Assembly: GCA_007988745.1 (NCBI GenBank)
Contig: BJUT01000032.1
Location: 1 to 50,007 of the forward strand
DNA: 50,007 nucleotides
Direction: 5' to 3'
Origin: Pseudoalteromonas atlantica
GTDB taxonomy: Bacteria > Pseudomonadota > Gammaproteobacteria > Enterobacterales > Alteromonadaceae
Shown here: one piece after another, positions 25,225-34,595 of the stretch
How the letters are laid out: each line of letters starts with the position of its first letter
Numbering within the stretch: the first letter of the stretch is position 1
Translations under genes and position numbers: made by a program
The notes under the pieces: generated by a model
Seen by the model: the letters and a program-made list of their open reading frames with translations, nothing else
Told to the model about the DNA's origin: nothing
The model's database searches: none

Positions 25225-26555
25225 CATCGCAAATATCGCTTAAAATAAGGCAAGGATTTATCCTTGTCTTTGTTTTATTGGTGGCACTGCCTATTTTGTT
25301 TTACTCGATTGGTAAAGCGTATTACGCCTCATTAGTCGAAACCACCGAAAAAAATCTAGAAGCCCACTTATACTCCCTTATTTCTGAAGTCGACTTTACT
25401 GAGCGCGGCATTATTATGCCCAGCACAATTTTAACGCCTGAGCTTAATAACTTAAATTCAGATACCTACGCCATGATTTACCGCGATGATGTACCTGTGT
25501 GGCACTCAGAGTCGGCAGTAAACGTAAACTTTAAACCCGAGTACATAGAGCCTAAAGCAGGTGCGGCCGACTTTAGACGTGTGGTTTACAACAATGCGGT
25601 TTACTGGCAATTAAGCCTAACGGTCATTTTAAATAATATTGACCAATCTGAGCAGGCACGTTTTATATTACTCAAACGAAACGATGCATTGATAAGATTA
25701 ATGGATGGCTTTAAGCAAACCCTAGTCGATTGGATGTTTATAATGGGTATTGCGATTGCCGGCTTAATGGCAATTGGATTTATTTGGAGCGGCCGGCCGT
25801 TACAACGTCTTGATAAAGAAATAAAAGCCATTGAGTCGGGCGATATTCAAGAAATTAAAGGCTTATACCCTGTAGAGCTACAAACAATTAAATCAGACCT
25901 AAACTTATTACTAGAGTCGCAGCAACGTCAAAAAGAGCGCTACAGAGCCTCTTTAAGTGACCTAGCACATGCATTAAAAACGCCCCTTGCGGTATTAAAA
26001 TCAAGCCCGCTTGCTAATGATGCCGATGCCCAAGAGCAACTTGATAGAATAAATGTAATGATCGAGCATCAGTTAAAGCGTGCAGCTACTGGCGCCTCAG
26101 ATACATGGAAAAAACAAACCCCAGTTAAACCTGTGGTTGATTCTATTTTAAGTGCAATGGCCAAGGTATACCGCGATAAAGACATTATATTTAATTGTAC
26201 CGTGACCGATAAAGATTACTTTTTAGGTGACCAAACAGATTTAATGGAATTACTGGGTAATTTAATTGATAACGCCTGTAAAGCGTGTCGCTCACAAGTA
26301 GAAATACAAGTCATTCAAAGTAAAACACTGTGCATAGGCATTAGTGACGATGGACCCGGTGTACCCGAGGATAAACGCGAGTCTTTATTAACCCGTGGTA
26401 CCCGCCTTGATACTTACGAAAGCGGCCACGGTGTTGGTATGGCGATAGTCTCGGACTTGGTTAAATCTTATAACGGACACTTAACGATTAATAAGTCGGA
26501 CACCTTGGGCGGCGCACAATTTATTTTAGAGTTTAATTACAATGATAAAAAATAG
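25218..26555 (+). CDS. PhoQ-like sensor histidine kinase
   Basis: This 445-residue inner membrane kinase has two membrane helices (about residues 10-35 and 170-190) enclosing a periplasmic sensor. A HAMP-like stretch follows, then an H-box SDLAHALKTPLAVL (His near 250), an N-box NLIDNACKAC and a G-box ISDDGPGVPED. The SDLAHALKTPLAVL sequence is like PhoQ. It starts at GTG 25218, overlapping the response regulator. The next gene overlaps its 3' end by 14 bases. The stimulus is unknown. Confidence 0.92.
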   Translation: MVASQISLKIRQGFILVFVLLVALPILFYSIGKAYYASLVETTEKNLEAHLYSLISEVDFTERGIIMPSTILTPELNNLNSDTYAMIYRDDVPVWHSESAVNVNFKPEYIEPKAGAADFRRVVYNNAVYWQLSLTVILNNIDQSEQARFILLKRNDALIRLMDGFKQTLVDWMFIMGIAIAGLMAIGFIWSGRPLQRLDKEIKAIESGDIQEIKGLYPVELQTIKSDLNLLLESQQRQKERYRASLSDLAHALKTPLAVLKSSPLANDADAQEQLDRINVMIEHQLKRAATGASDTWKKQTPVKPVVDSILSAMAKVYRDKDIIFNCTVTDKDYFLGDQTDLMELLGNLIDNACKACRSQVEIQVIQSKTLCIGISDDGPGVPEDKRESLLTRGTRLDTYESGHGVGMAIVSDLVKSYNGHLTINKSDTLGGAQFILEFNYNDKK

Positions 26556-26946
26556 CCTTTTAATCACACTTGCGAGCCTATTAGCACTAAGTGCTAATGT
26601 CAGTGCGCAAGCACAGTGTACGCTTGAGCAAAACGCAACGCCAAGCCAAACTAAACGCTATACGCAGTGTTTAGACACCCAAATAAATCAGGCTAAATAC
26701 AATCAGGGTACTTGGGTTCAAAAACGTAAATATGAACTCACTAAATTAGAAGAGCAAAGCGGAAATACGCAAATACTGATGTTGTTTAAGCGCAGCGTCG
26801 ACAACCACCAAAAGTATATTGAAGCAAGCTGCCAATGGCGCTACATATTAAAACTGCCAAATGCCAGCCAAGCCGCTATTGATTACAAATTATGTGAACT
26901 TGCACTTATTGAACAGTTTACTCAAGTGCTTAAAAAGCCACTTTAA
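26542..26946 (+). CDS. Small secreted Cys-containing protein
   Basis: This 134-residue protein has a signal peptide ending VSAQA (about residue 24). Four cysteines in the mature part (QCTL, QCLD, SCQW, LCEL) suggest two disulfides. The ASCQWRYILKLPNASQ and YKLCELALIEQ segment is reminiscent of the DUF1311/LprI-type lysozyme-inhibitor family, but the match is by eye only. It overlaps the kinase gene by 14 bases and closes the PepSY/PhoPQ-like operon, so it may be part of the same response. Confidence 0.7.
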   Translation: MIKNSLLITLASLLALSANVSAQAQCTLEQNATPSQTKRYTQCLDTQINQAKYNQGTWVQKRKYELTKLEEQSGNTQILMLFKRSVDNHQKYIEASCQWRYILKLPNASQAAIDYKLCELALIEQFTQVLKKPL

Positions 26947-26964
26947 ACGGGGATTAACCCCTAC

Positions 26965-27003
26965 AAAAAAAGCGATTAATACTGTGAATTAATCGCTTTT
27001 TTT
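26965..27003 (+). terminator. Terminator of the PepSY/two-component operon
   Basis: AGCGATTAAT (26971-26980) pairs with ATTAATCGCT (26988-26997) around a 7-base loop, flanked by A and T runs. A small extra hairpin GGGG-ATTAA-CCCC lies just before it (26949-26961). Confidence 0.88.
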
Positions 27004-27056
27004 GTATCAAATATTTAATCAAATACGCAATTTTAAGCTATGAAAACCAATTGATA

Positions 27057-28091
27057 TTATTTATCGTCTATCGACTCTCCAGTACCAAGTAGCGTGGCAA
27101 CCCAGCGCCCTTCATCACTTGCCTCTAGGGCTATTTTAACAATCATGGTAAGAGGTACCGATAGCAACATGCCTACAGTGCCTAATAACCAACCCCAAAA
27201 TATTAACGACAAAAACACCACCAAGGTAGAAAGCCCAAGCCCTTTACCCATAAATTTAGGCTCTACAATGTTACCCATTACCGTATTAATAATTAAATAC
27301 CCTGCACCTACAAGCCCGGCTGTTAATGGTCCTTGTGTGATCAGTGCTAACAATACAGCTGGTACTGCGGCAATAATAGAACCTATATTAGGAATATAAT
27401 TAAACATAAAGGCCAACACGCCCCACAACACAAAGTAGTCAACTTCTAAAATCCATAAATAAAATGCTGCAATAATACCGGTGGCTAAACTCACCAATGT
27501 TTTAATTGCTAAATACGAATTAATAGAAACCAAAAAGCGGTCAATTTGCTCCATTTTTCTATCTGGGTCGGCAAGTGCCATATGAATTTTTTTGCTTAAT
27601 GCAGGCCCTTCAAAAAGCATAAACACCACAGTTAAAATTATTAAAAACATGTTTGCCATTACGCCACCTAAGCCGGTAAGCATATTCGTGGCTACATCAA
27701 CCATTTTACCTGGGTCAAACATAGAGAGAATTTGATCTCTATCGATTAAGATATTGTATTGCGATGCAAGATCGACCAGCCAAACAAACTCTTCTTGTAA
27801 CTGGGCTTTATATTCAGGAAGTTGCTGAGAAAAGTCGTTAACTGATTGTCCTACAAGGCCGCCTAAGCTTACACCTAAGCCCACAATGATAAGCACCACA
27901 ATAACAACAGAAACCCCTTTAGGGATCCGATAGCGACCAAAAAATGTGATCAGCGGGTTGCATACAATGGCAATAAACGCCGCCAAAATAAAGGGAATAA
28001 TAATAACACTTGCGGCCTTAATACCGGCTAATACAACCACCAGGGCTGCAAATATTATTAAGCTTTTATTTACGCCAGTTAAACTTGCCAA
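27057..28091 (-). CDS. AI-2E family transporter (YdiK/PerM type permease)
   Basis: This membrane protein of 344 residues has the family pattern of about seven or eight helices, with a central soluble region (about 70-150) and a C-terminal conserved run FNYIPNIGSIIAAVPAVLLA and PKFMGKGLGLS. Members export autoinducer-2 or other small molecules, or act as Na+(Li+)/H+ antiporters; the substrate is not determined. Start MASLTGVNKS is well placed. Confidence 0.88.
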   Translation of the reverse strand: MASLTGVNKSLIIFAALVVVLAGIKAASVIIIPFILAAFIAIVCNPLITFFGRYRIPKGVSVVIVVLIIVGLGVSLGGLVGQSVNDFSQQLPEYKAQLQEEFVWLVDLASQYNILIDRDQILSMFDPGKMVDVATNMLTGLGGVMANMFLIILTVVFMLFEGPALSKKIHMALADPDRKMEQIDRFLVSINSYLAIKTLVSLATGIIAAFYLWILEVDYFVLWGVLAFMFNYIPNIGSIIAAVPAVLLALITQGPLTAGLVGAGYLIINTVMGNIVEPKFMGKGLGLSTLVVFLSLIFWGWLLGTVGMLLSVPLTMIVKIALEASDEGRWVATLLGTGESIDDK

Positions 28092-28261
28092 CGCGCCAAT
28101 CCTTTTCTTATGAAATTCGCTTTAGTGTAAGGCAAAAACTAATTAAATGAAATATTTACAAAGTGATCGTTGTTTTTTAGTTAACGTAATAATTTGCATT
28201 AAGATAGTTTAAATAGTATACATTTTAAACAAATCGTACACTTAAAATTGGTAAGATTTTT

Positions 28262-29155
28262 ATGCATATTTTTTTTACAGGCGCTACAGGCCTAATAGGT
28301 AAACACTTAACGCCTTTTTTGCTGCATCATCATAAAGTAACCGTACTGAGCCGAAATAAAACCAAAGCCCATGTATTGCTTGGTCATAATATTGATGTAG
28401 TAAGCAGCGTTGATGAGGTTAATTTTAACCATGTAGATACTGTGATTAATTTAGCCGGCGAACCTATCGTTAACAAACGCTGGACGCAGACACAAAAACA
28501 AACAATTAAAAACAGCAGAATAAACCTTACCACGCAAATCAGCGATGCTATTTTAAATTGCAGCACGCCCCCTGCTACATTTATATCTGGCAGTGCTATT
28601 GGCTATTATGGCCGCCAAGGCGATACTCCTGTAGATGAGGACACCGACGATGTAAATGATGAATTTAGCCATCAGCTATGCAAAGAGTGGGAGCATGCGG
28701 CACTAAAAGCGCAAAGTGATAAAACACGGGTGTGTTTATTACGCACGGGAATTGTACTTAGCAAAAACGGCGGCGCTTTAAGTAAAATGCTTCCTGCGTT
28801 TAAAATTTTTGCAGGTGGCCCCATTGGTGATGGGGAGCAAGGTATGTCGTGGATTCATATTGATGACATGATTCAACTGATTTTATTTATTATAAAACAC
28901 ACGTCGCTTTGCGGGCCAATTAACGTCACTGCACCCACCCCTGTTAGCAATAAAGTATTTAGCAAAAGTTTAGGTAAAGCATTGTCTCGCCCTGCGGCCC
29001 TAACCATGCCAAGCCCTGTGTTAAAAGTGTTAATGGGTGAAATGTCTGATTTGCTCACTACTGGGCAATATGTAATACCCAAAAAAGCGTTAGCGCATAA
29101 TTACCGTTTTCATTTTACGGATATAGATTCGGCTCTGAGAAGTTTAATAAAGTAG
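28262..29155 (+). CDS. TIGR01777 family NAD(P)-dependent epimerase (YfcH-like)
   Basis: This 297-residue extended short-chain dehydrogenase has the Rossmann motif FFTGATGLIGKHL near the N-terminus, VINLAGEPIVNKRWT, SGSAIGYYG near residue 115 and PIGDGEQGMSWIHIDDM. The C-terminal DUF1731-type part includes LLTTGQYVIPKKALAHNY. This matches the YfcH group, whose physiological substrate is unknown. A 10-base-pair hairpin covers its stop codon region. Confidence 0.88.
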   Translation: MHIFFTGATGLIGKHLTPFLLHHHKVTVLSRNKTKAHVLLGHNIDVVSSVDEVNFNHVDTVINLAGEPIVNKRWTQTQKQTIKNSRINLTTQISDAILNCSTPPATFISGSAIGYYGRQGDTPVDEDTDDVNDEFSHQLCKEWEHAALKAQSDKTRVCLLRTGIVLSKNGGALSKMLPAFKIFAGGPIGDGEQGMSWIHIDDMIQLILFIIKHTSLCGPINVTAPTPVSNKVFSKSLGKALSRPAALTMPSPVLKVLMGEMSDLLTTGQYVIPKKALAHNYRFHFTDIDSALRSLIK

Positions 29156-29180
29156 GTGTATTCAGCATAGATACACCTAC
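29152..29180 (+). terminator. Hairpin at the end of the YfcH-like gene
   Basis: GTAGGTGTAT (29152-29161) pairs with ATACACCTAC (29171-29180) around a 9-base loop and overlaps the stop codon. There is no T run, so it is either a weak terminator or an mRNA 3' end stabiliser. Confidence 0.5.
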
Positions 29181-29285
29181 TAAAGGTTATAAAAATACTA
29201 CTTTAAGCTAGGTTACTGTAATTAATATAAGCTTTAGTATCTAGTCTCCATTAAAATAGTCGTTTTATAATAAAAGAACCTTTCT

Positions 29286-30461
29286 ATGCTGCACTTACCA
29301 ACCGTTATAAGCCTTTCTTTTATTTTAAACCTTATAATTGGGCTGTATTTTATCTCTATTTATCAATATAAAAAACAAACTAGTTTTTTATATTTTGGCC
29401 TAGCTTGTACCACCTTTACATTCGCCATACTATGCGCAAGCTTACGCGTGATCATTGCATGGCCGTTTATTACCCATTACTTTGCCAGTCTATTTATTAT
29501 TGCTTGCCCACTTTTTTTAATTATGGAATTAAAAGCACTCAGCCCTTTAAATAAAAGCATATGCAGGCAAGTTAGCTATTTGCTCATCGTGGCTGCGGTT
29601 TTTTTACTCGTAGTTTACAACACCGCAGCAGAGCAAGTATTGGTTAGTTTAACTGTGGCAGGGTTATTTTTGTATGCCTCGTATATTGTTTTAAGCACCC
29701 GCTTTATAGCAAAATTACAGCAACGTATGCTATTGCTTTGCCTATTACTGCATGCACTCGTTATGCTAATACAGGGAGTTTTATTACTGTTGCCGTTTTT
29801 TACTGCGCTCAACTTTAATTTTGCCTCTGTTTTGCAATTTACTTTGGCTGTACACTTAATACTTGCCACTAGCGCCGCCCTATTGCTGCCTTTTTTAGTG
29901 TTTGCCAATACAGAGCATACGCTCAACTCCCTTGCTAATCGCGACCCATTAACCCAGCTATTAAATAAACGCGGTTTAAATGCAGTGGCCAATACGTTAT
30001 TTAATAAAAATAATGCCGAGCATCCCCTTAGCATTATTATGGTCGATATAGACTTTTTTAAGCGCGTTAACGATGAATACGGACACGATGCAGGTGATGA
30101 GGCAATTAAATGGGTTTCGCAGCATATTGCAGCGCTTTTTTCTAACAGCGCAGTTACCGCACGTGTAGGCGGCGAAGAGTTTGCAATTTTACTTAGCCAC
30201 TGCACTTTAAATGAGGCACAGTGCGCGGCAAACACCCTCAGAAAAAACATTAAAAACAAGCCCTTTAGCTATTACGGCAACACCATTTATTTAAGAATAA
30301 GCGCAGGAGTGGCATGCAGCGATACTCAAACAAGCTCTTTTAAATCGCTACTTAGTGCGGCAGATAAGCGCTTGTATATTGCTAAAACCACAGGACGCGA
30401 CAAAGTTATATATGAATCTGCACAAAACCCTTTTATAAATAGCAAACCGGTTTGCACATAA
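29286..30461 (+). CDS. Membrane-bound GGDEF diguanylate cyclase
   Basis: This 391-residue protein has about seven hydrophobic helices over residues 1-210, then a GGDEF domain with DPLTQLLNKRGL, MVDIDFFKRVNDEYGHDAGD and the active-site GGEEF near residue 295. It would make cyclic di-GMP in response to a signal sensed in or through the membrane. The residues at the inhibitory site position (nine to six before GGEEF) are SNSA, not RxxD, so product inhibition through that site is unlikely. Confidence 0.9.
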   Translation: MLHLPTVISLSFILNLIIGLYFISIYQYKKQTSFLYFGLACTTFTFAILCASLRVIIAWPFITHYFASLFIIACPLFLIMELKALSPLNKSICRQVSYLLIVAAVFLLVVYNTAAEQVLVSLTVAGLFLYASYIVLSTRFIAKLQQRMLLLCLLLHALVMLIQGVLLLLPFFTALNFNFASVLQFTLAVHLILATSAALLLPFLVFANTEHTLNSLANRDPLTQLLNKRGLNAVANTLFNKNNAEHPLSIIMVDIDFFKRVNDEYGHDAGDEAIKWVSQHIAALFSNSAVTARVGGEEFAILLSHCTLNEAQCAANTLRKNIKNKPFSYYGNTIYLRISAGVACSDTQTSSFKSLLSAADKRLYIAKTTGRDKVIYESAQNPFINSKPVCT

Positions 30462-30462
30462 A

Positions 30463-30486
30463 AAAGCCCTTCAATTGAAGGGCTTT
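30463..30486. terminator. Bidirectional terminator between GGDEF and GH3 genes
   Basis: AAAGCCCTTC (30463-30472) pairs with GAAGGGCTTT (30477-30486) around AATT, between convergent genes. Confidence 0.85.
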
Positions 30487-30510
30487 GACATACACACTAA
30501 AACAAAATGA

Positions 30511-33063
30511 TTACTGACATTTAAGCCCAGCAGAGTCTGCCTTATTAGGCACAAACTGAATGTTTGCTACCGACACTGAGGTTTTGCTGCTTGCATGTAA
30601 ACTAAACGGGCTTGTAAGGCTAGCAAAGTCTACGCCTTGGTTAGCAAAACAACGTAAGTCTACCGACACCGACTGCCATTTATTTTTGATTGATTGATCA
30701 ACCATTTTACTCAAGGCAATCGCACCACCACACTCACCTGAACAAGTCATAGCAAGGTTTACGTCATCGGTTAGTGGCTCATTGAGTTTAATATCAAAAC
30801 TAATAACGCCATTAGCCTCTAAATACGTAATGGTATCTTCTGCAAAGCTTGTGACTATTTCAGCACTTGCCTTTTGCTCGCCACTAAAATTAAATTGGCG
30901 CGCGTCTTCTTGAACTGTTTTATCTTCAGTACGGTATTTAAGTGCCCCCAGTTGATGAGTACTGCTTGATACATCTAATAGCTCATCGCCAGATTTAAGT
31001 AATAAACGCCACGGAGCAACCGGTGCGCCAACTAAAATATCCATACTAGTGAGTGCTGAGTTATCTAATTTAGAGTCTTCGTCTAAATTATCAGCCAATA
31101 CATTTTTATCGCCATAAGTTAAACCAAAGCCGTACGGTAATAATGGGCTGTAATCGTCATCGCCTTTATTAACCGTTGCTTGTACTGCTGTTTTAGGCCA
31201 TGAAAACGAAAGCTTGCCGCTAAAGTCATGTTGAATACTGCCATCTTTACCTTTTAAAATAACATCGGCAATACCGCCGCCCTCTGTACCTGGCAGCCAT
31301 GCTGCAACAAATGCATCTGAGGCATTTAATTCACTGTTAACCCACATTGGGCGACCCGAAATAAATACCGATACAACCGTAATACCCTGCTCTTTTAACG
31401 ACTTTAATAACGCGAGCGATTTTTTATTACCACGCTCAAATTCAAGGTTATCTCTATCGCCATGGCCTTCTGCATAAGGCTCTTCACCAAATACCACAAC
31501 GGCTACATCTGGGCGCTGCTCATATGAGCCATCCACGCTTAAAATGGCACGACCACCCGCCTGCGTAATTTGTTTTTCAAGACCTGCGTAAATAGACGTG
31601 GCACCAGGAAAATCAGCATTTTTGTTATTTGTCCCTTGCCAAGTAATACTCCAACCACCCGACTGCTTACCTATGTTATCGGCTCCATCGCCGGCAATAA
31701 GTACAGTTTGGTTTGCATCAAGAGGCAAAATATTGTTTTTGTTTTTAAGTAAAACAAGTGATTCACGTACTGCTTGACGCGCAACTTCGCGGTGCTGCTG
31801 CGCCCCAATTAGCTCAGTTTTACCCGAAAACTGACGCTTAGCCGGGCTTGGTTTATCAAATAAACCAGCACGCAATTTAACGCGTAAAATTCTACTTACT
31901 GCATCATCAATGCGCGACATGCTAATTTCGCCAGCTTTGACTTGCGCTATGGTGTTTTCGTACAGCGGCTTCCAAGCGCCCGTTGGCACCATAAAAATAT
32001 CAAGTCCCGCGTTAACAGCCTGTGCACAGCTTTCGTTTGTACAGCCTTCAATTTGACCGTGGCCGTTCCAATCCCCTACCACAAAACCATCAAAGCCCAT
32101 GCGGGTTTTAAGCACATCGGTTAACAGGTATTTATTGCCGTGGTTTTTAACCCCATGCCAGCTATTAAACGATGCCATAACCGACTGACTTCCCGCCGAT
32201 AAGCCACCTACATAACCTTGGGCATGTATATCAAACAAATCTTGCTCACTGTCGATATTATTACCTTGGTCATCGCCATTGACTGTGCCGCCATCACCTA
32301 AAAAGTGCTTAACGGTACTAATAACACGTTTATCACTTAAAAAGTCGCCATCGGCCTTGCCCTGTAAACCATTTACAATGGCAGCAGAATAATCGCGTAC
32401 AATGCGAGGGTCTTCTGAATAACCTTCATAGGTTCTGCCCCAGCGGTCGTCACGCACAACTGCCACTGTAGGTGCAAATACCCAATCAATACCCGTTGCC
32501 ATTACTTCAACCGCAGTGATAGCTGCTATTTGCTCAATCAATGCAGGGTTGTTTGCCGCACCTAAACCAATATTATGCGGAAATAAGGTCGCGCCAATTA
32601 CATTATTGTGACCATGTACCGCATCAGTGCCCCACATTGTGGGTATTTTACTGCCATCGATAGAATCATCTACCGATGCCTGATAAAAATCTTCAGCCAA
32701 TTTTACCCAGTCCATTGGTGTTGCGTGTTTATCACCATTAGGAAAGGCGCCGCCCCCATTTAGGTATGAGCCAAAGCCATATTTGCGCATGTCTTCAACG
32801 GTAATATCACGAATTTCTGGTTGAATCATTTGAGCTACTTTTTGCTCAAGTGTCATCGTTTTTAAATAATCTGCTATTTTAGCTTCAATTTTTGGGTTTT
32901 GTTTTACGGCAATATTAAGTTTTGGCCAAATTTTCTCTGTTTTAGACAACGCATTATTAGCTTCAGGAGTGGTTGTCGCGTCATTTGAACAAGCCGCTAA
33001 AATGCCTAGTGATGCAATTAATGAGGCACGTGCTATTTTATTAAGTGAAAAAGGGGTTTTCAT
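30511..33063 (-). CDS. GH3 exo-beta-glucanase/beta-glucosidase lipoprotein
   Basis: This 850-residue exported glycoside hydrolase closely resembles ExoP-type exo-1,3/1,4-beta-glucanases known from Pseudoalteromonas. [19 protein letters not shown] and the lipobox LAAC (Cys25) indicate a lipoprotein. The (beta/alpha)8 domain carries the nucleophile Asp in FVVGDWNGHGQ (near residue 328). The second domain carries FGEEPYAEGHGD (near 530). A third C-terminal beta domain (about 680-850) resembles a carbohydrate-binding module. ATG 33063 is fixed by CAGGAG upstream and overlaps the transporter stop (TAATG). It would release glucose from beta-glucans at the cell surface or in the periplasm. Confidence 0.93.
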   Translation of the reverse strand: MKTPFSLNKIARASLIASLGILAACSNDATTTPEANNALSKTEKIWPKLNIAVKQNPKIEAKIADYLKTMTLEQKVAQMIQPEIRDITVEDMRKYGFGSYLNGGGAFPNGDKHATPMDWVKLAEDFYQASVDDSIDGSKIPTMWGTDAVHGHNNVIGATLFPHNIGLGAANNPALIEQIAAITAVEVMATGIDWVFAPTVAVVRDDRWGRTYEGYSEDPRIVRDYSAAIVNGLQGKADGDFLSDKRVISTVKHFLGDGGTVNGDDQGNNIDSEQDLFDIHAQGYVGGLSAGSQSVMASFNSWHGVKNHGNKYLLTDVLKTRMGFDGFVVGDWNGHGQIEGCTNESCAQAVNAGLDIFMVPTGAWKPLYENTIAQVKAGEISMSRIDDAVSRILRVKLRAGLFDKPSPAKRQFSGKTELIGAQQHREVARQAVRESLVLLKNKNNILPLDANQTVLIAGDGADNIGKQSGGWSITWQGTNNKNADFPGATSIYAGLEKQITQAGGRAILSVDGSYEQRPDVAVVVFGEEPYAEGHGDRDNLEFERGNKKSLALLKSLKEQGITVVSVFISGRPMWVNSELNASDAFVAAWLPGTEGGGIADVILKGKDGSIQHDFSGKLSFSWPKTAVQATVNKGDDDYSPLLPYGFGLTYGDKNVLADNLDEDSKLDNSALTSMDILVGAPVAPWRLLLKSGDELLDVSSSTHQLGALKYRTEDKTVQEDARQFNFSGEQKASAEIVTSFAEDTITYLEANGVISFDIKLNEPLTDDVNLAMTCSGECGGAIALSKMVDQSIKNKWQSVSVDLRCFANQGVDFASLTSPFSLHASSKTSVSVANIQFVPNKADSAGLKCQ

Positions 33064-34337
33064 TATAGAGTCTCCTGAGCTTGAACTGGTTTGCTTCCGC
33101 TTAAACCATAAAACGCGATAAATAAGTAACAAAAAATAGGTAAAACATACGAAAGTTGAACACCCACACTATCAGCAAGTGCACCTTGTAAAAGAGGCAC
33201 TATTGCACCCCCTACAATCGCCAAGCACAAAATACCAGAGCCCTGCGCGGTATGCTTACCAAGGCCATTTAACGCTAAACTAAAAATAGTTGGGAACATA
33301 ATAGAATTGAATAAACCAACCAGTAGTATTGACCACATCGCTAATTGGCCCGACGTGCTCATAGCAATAACCACCAAAATAATAGCCATACTTGCGTTAA
33401 AGCCAAGTACTTTACCAGCGGGTAATTTTTGCATTACCGCTGCACCAATAAAACGCCCCACCATAGCTCCGCCAAAATAATATGTGATGTAGTGAGCGGC
33501 AACATGCTCTTTTAATCCAGCAATATTTTCTTGGGCTAAAAAGCTAACTAAAAAACTGCCAATCGCAACCTCTGCACCTACATACATAAATATACCCACA
33601 GCACCGAGTGTTAGGTGGCGGTATTGCCATGCACTACCTTCAATTGTCTCTGACTTTTCAGCGGCTTCTTTTTGCTCATTCATTATGTCTGGTAATTTAA
33701 GCCATGCAAAAATACCGGCTAGTAAAATAAGCATGCCTGCTAATAGTAAATAAGGAAGTTGTACCGATTCTGCATTTTGTGCCGGTGTTAAAAACGCTTC
33801 AGAGGCAGAATCAAGAATCAAAAATGCACCAAATGTAGGGGCAACCGTCGTGCCTAGCGCATTAAATGCTTGCGTTAAGGTAAGGCGAGAAGACGCTGTT
33901 TTAGGGGCGCCCAATAAACTTACATAAGGGTTTGCAGAAACCTGCAACAAGGTAATACCGCTTGCCAGTACAAATAAAGCAAACAGAAATACCGGGTAAT
34001 TATGTAGCGCCGCGGCTGGGTAAAAAAGCACACAACCACATGCCGCTATAAGTAACCCCACTACAATGCCTTTTTTATACCCTAATTTTTTAACTATATA
34101 GCCACTTGGCAGTGACATTAAAAAATAAGCCCCAAAAAAACAAAACTGAACCAGCATTGCCTGAACATAAGTTAGGTTAAACACCGCTTTTAAATGCGGG
34201 ATTAAAATATCGTTTAAGCAGGTAATAAATCCCCACATAAAAAATAAAGTAGTTAAAGAAGTTAATGCAAAACCATAGTTTTTATCTTGGTAGTTTTGCG
34301 ACTGTGTGTGTGTCGTCAGTGGTGCTGAACTGGCCAT
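33063..34337 (-). CDS. FucP/GluP-type MFS sugar permease
   Basis: This 424-residue major facilitator has 12 predicted helices and is of the fucose/glucose/galactose:H+ symporter group: [19 protein letters not shown] in helix one, [20 protein letters not shown], and [12 protein letters not shown] with [14 protein letters not shown]. It is the first gene of an operon with the GH3 lipoprotein, whose start overlaps this stop by one base. It probably imports glucose released by GH3. A LacI-type operator lies about 115 bases upstream. Confidence 0.9.
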   Translation of the reverse strand: MASSAPLTTHTQSQNYQDKNYGFALTSLTTLFFMWGFITCLNDILIPHLKAVFNLTYVQAMLVQFCFFGAYFLMSLPSGYIVKKLGYKKGIVVGLLIAACGCVLFYPAAALHNYPVFLFALFVLASGITLLQVSANPYVSLLGAPKTASSRLTLTQAFNALGTTVAPTFGAFLILDSASEAFLTPAQNAESVQLPYLLLAGMLILLAGIFAWLKLPDIMNEQKEAAEKSETIEGSAWQYRHLTLGAVGIFMYVGAEVAIGSFLVSFLAQENIAGLKEHVAAHYITYYFGGAMVGRFIGAAVMQKLPAGKVLGFNASMAIILVVIAMSTSGQLAMWSILLVGLFNSIMFPTIFSLALNGLGKHTAQGSGILCLAIVGGAIVPLLQGALADSVGVQLSYVLPIFCYLFIAFYGLSGSKPVQAQETL

Positions 34338-34452
34338 GGGCTCTCCGCAATTTATTATTATAAATTAATGCAAAAGTCGTTATTAAAAATTGCCGTGTAA
34401 CCCAGCAACATTAAAGAGTTGACCTTCGTATCAATTAACACTAATCTAAAAA

Positions 34453-34466
34453 TGTAAGCGCTTTCA
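34453..34466. promoter_or_regulatory. LacI-family operator in the divergent beta-glucoside promoter
   Basis: TGTAAGCGCTTTCA is a near-perfect palindrome (one mismatch) centred on GCGC, the standard LacI/GalR operator form. It lies between the divergent permease/GH3 operon and the GH1 gene. The LacI regulator encoded at 37380 is the likely ligand. Confidence 0.75.
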
Positions 34467-34595
34467 CGTGTAATTAAATACGAACATGTAACATATTTCA
34501 ACAAGTTTTATTTTTTTATAAACGCGCCCTTACGCTTCATCGCAGTAAATACAGTGGCTATTTATGCATTTAAGGTTTAAAAAGGTTTGTTACTA

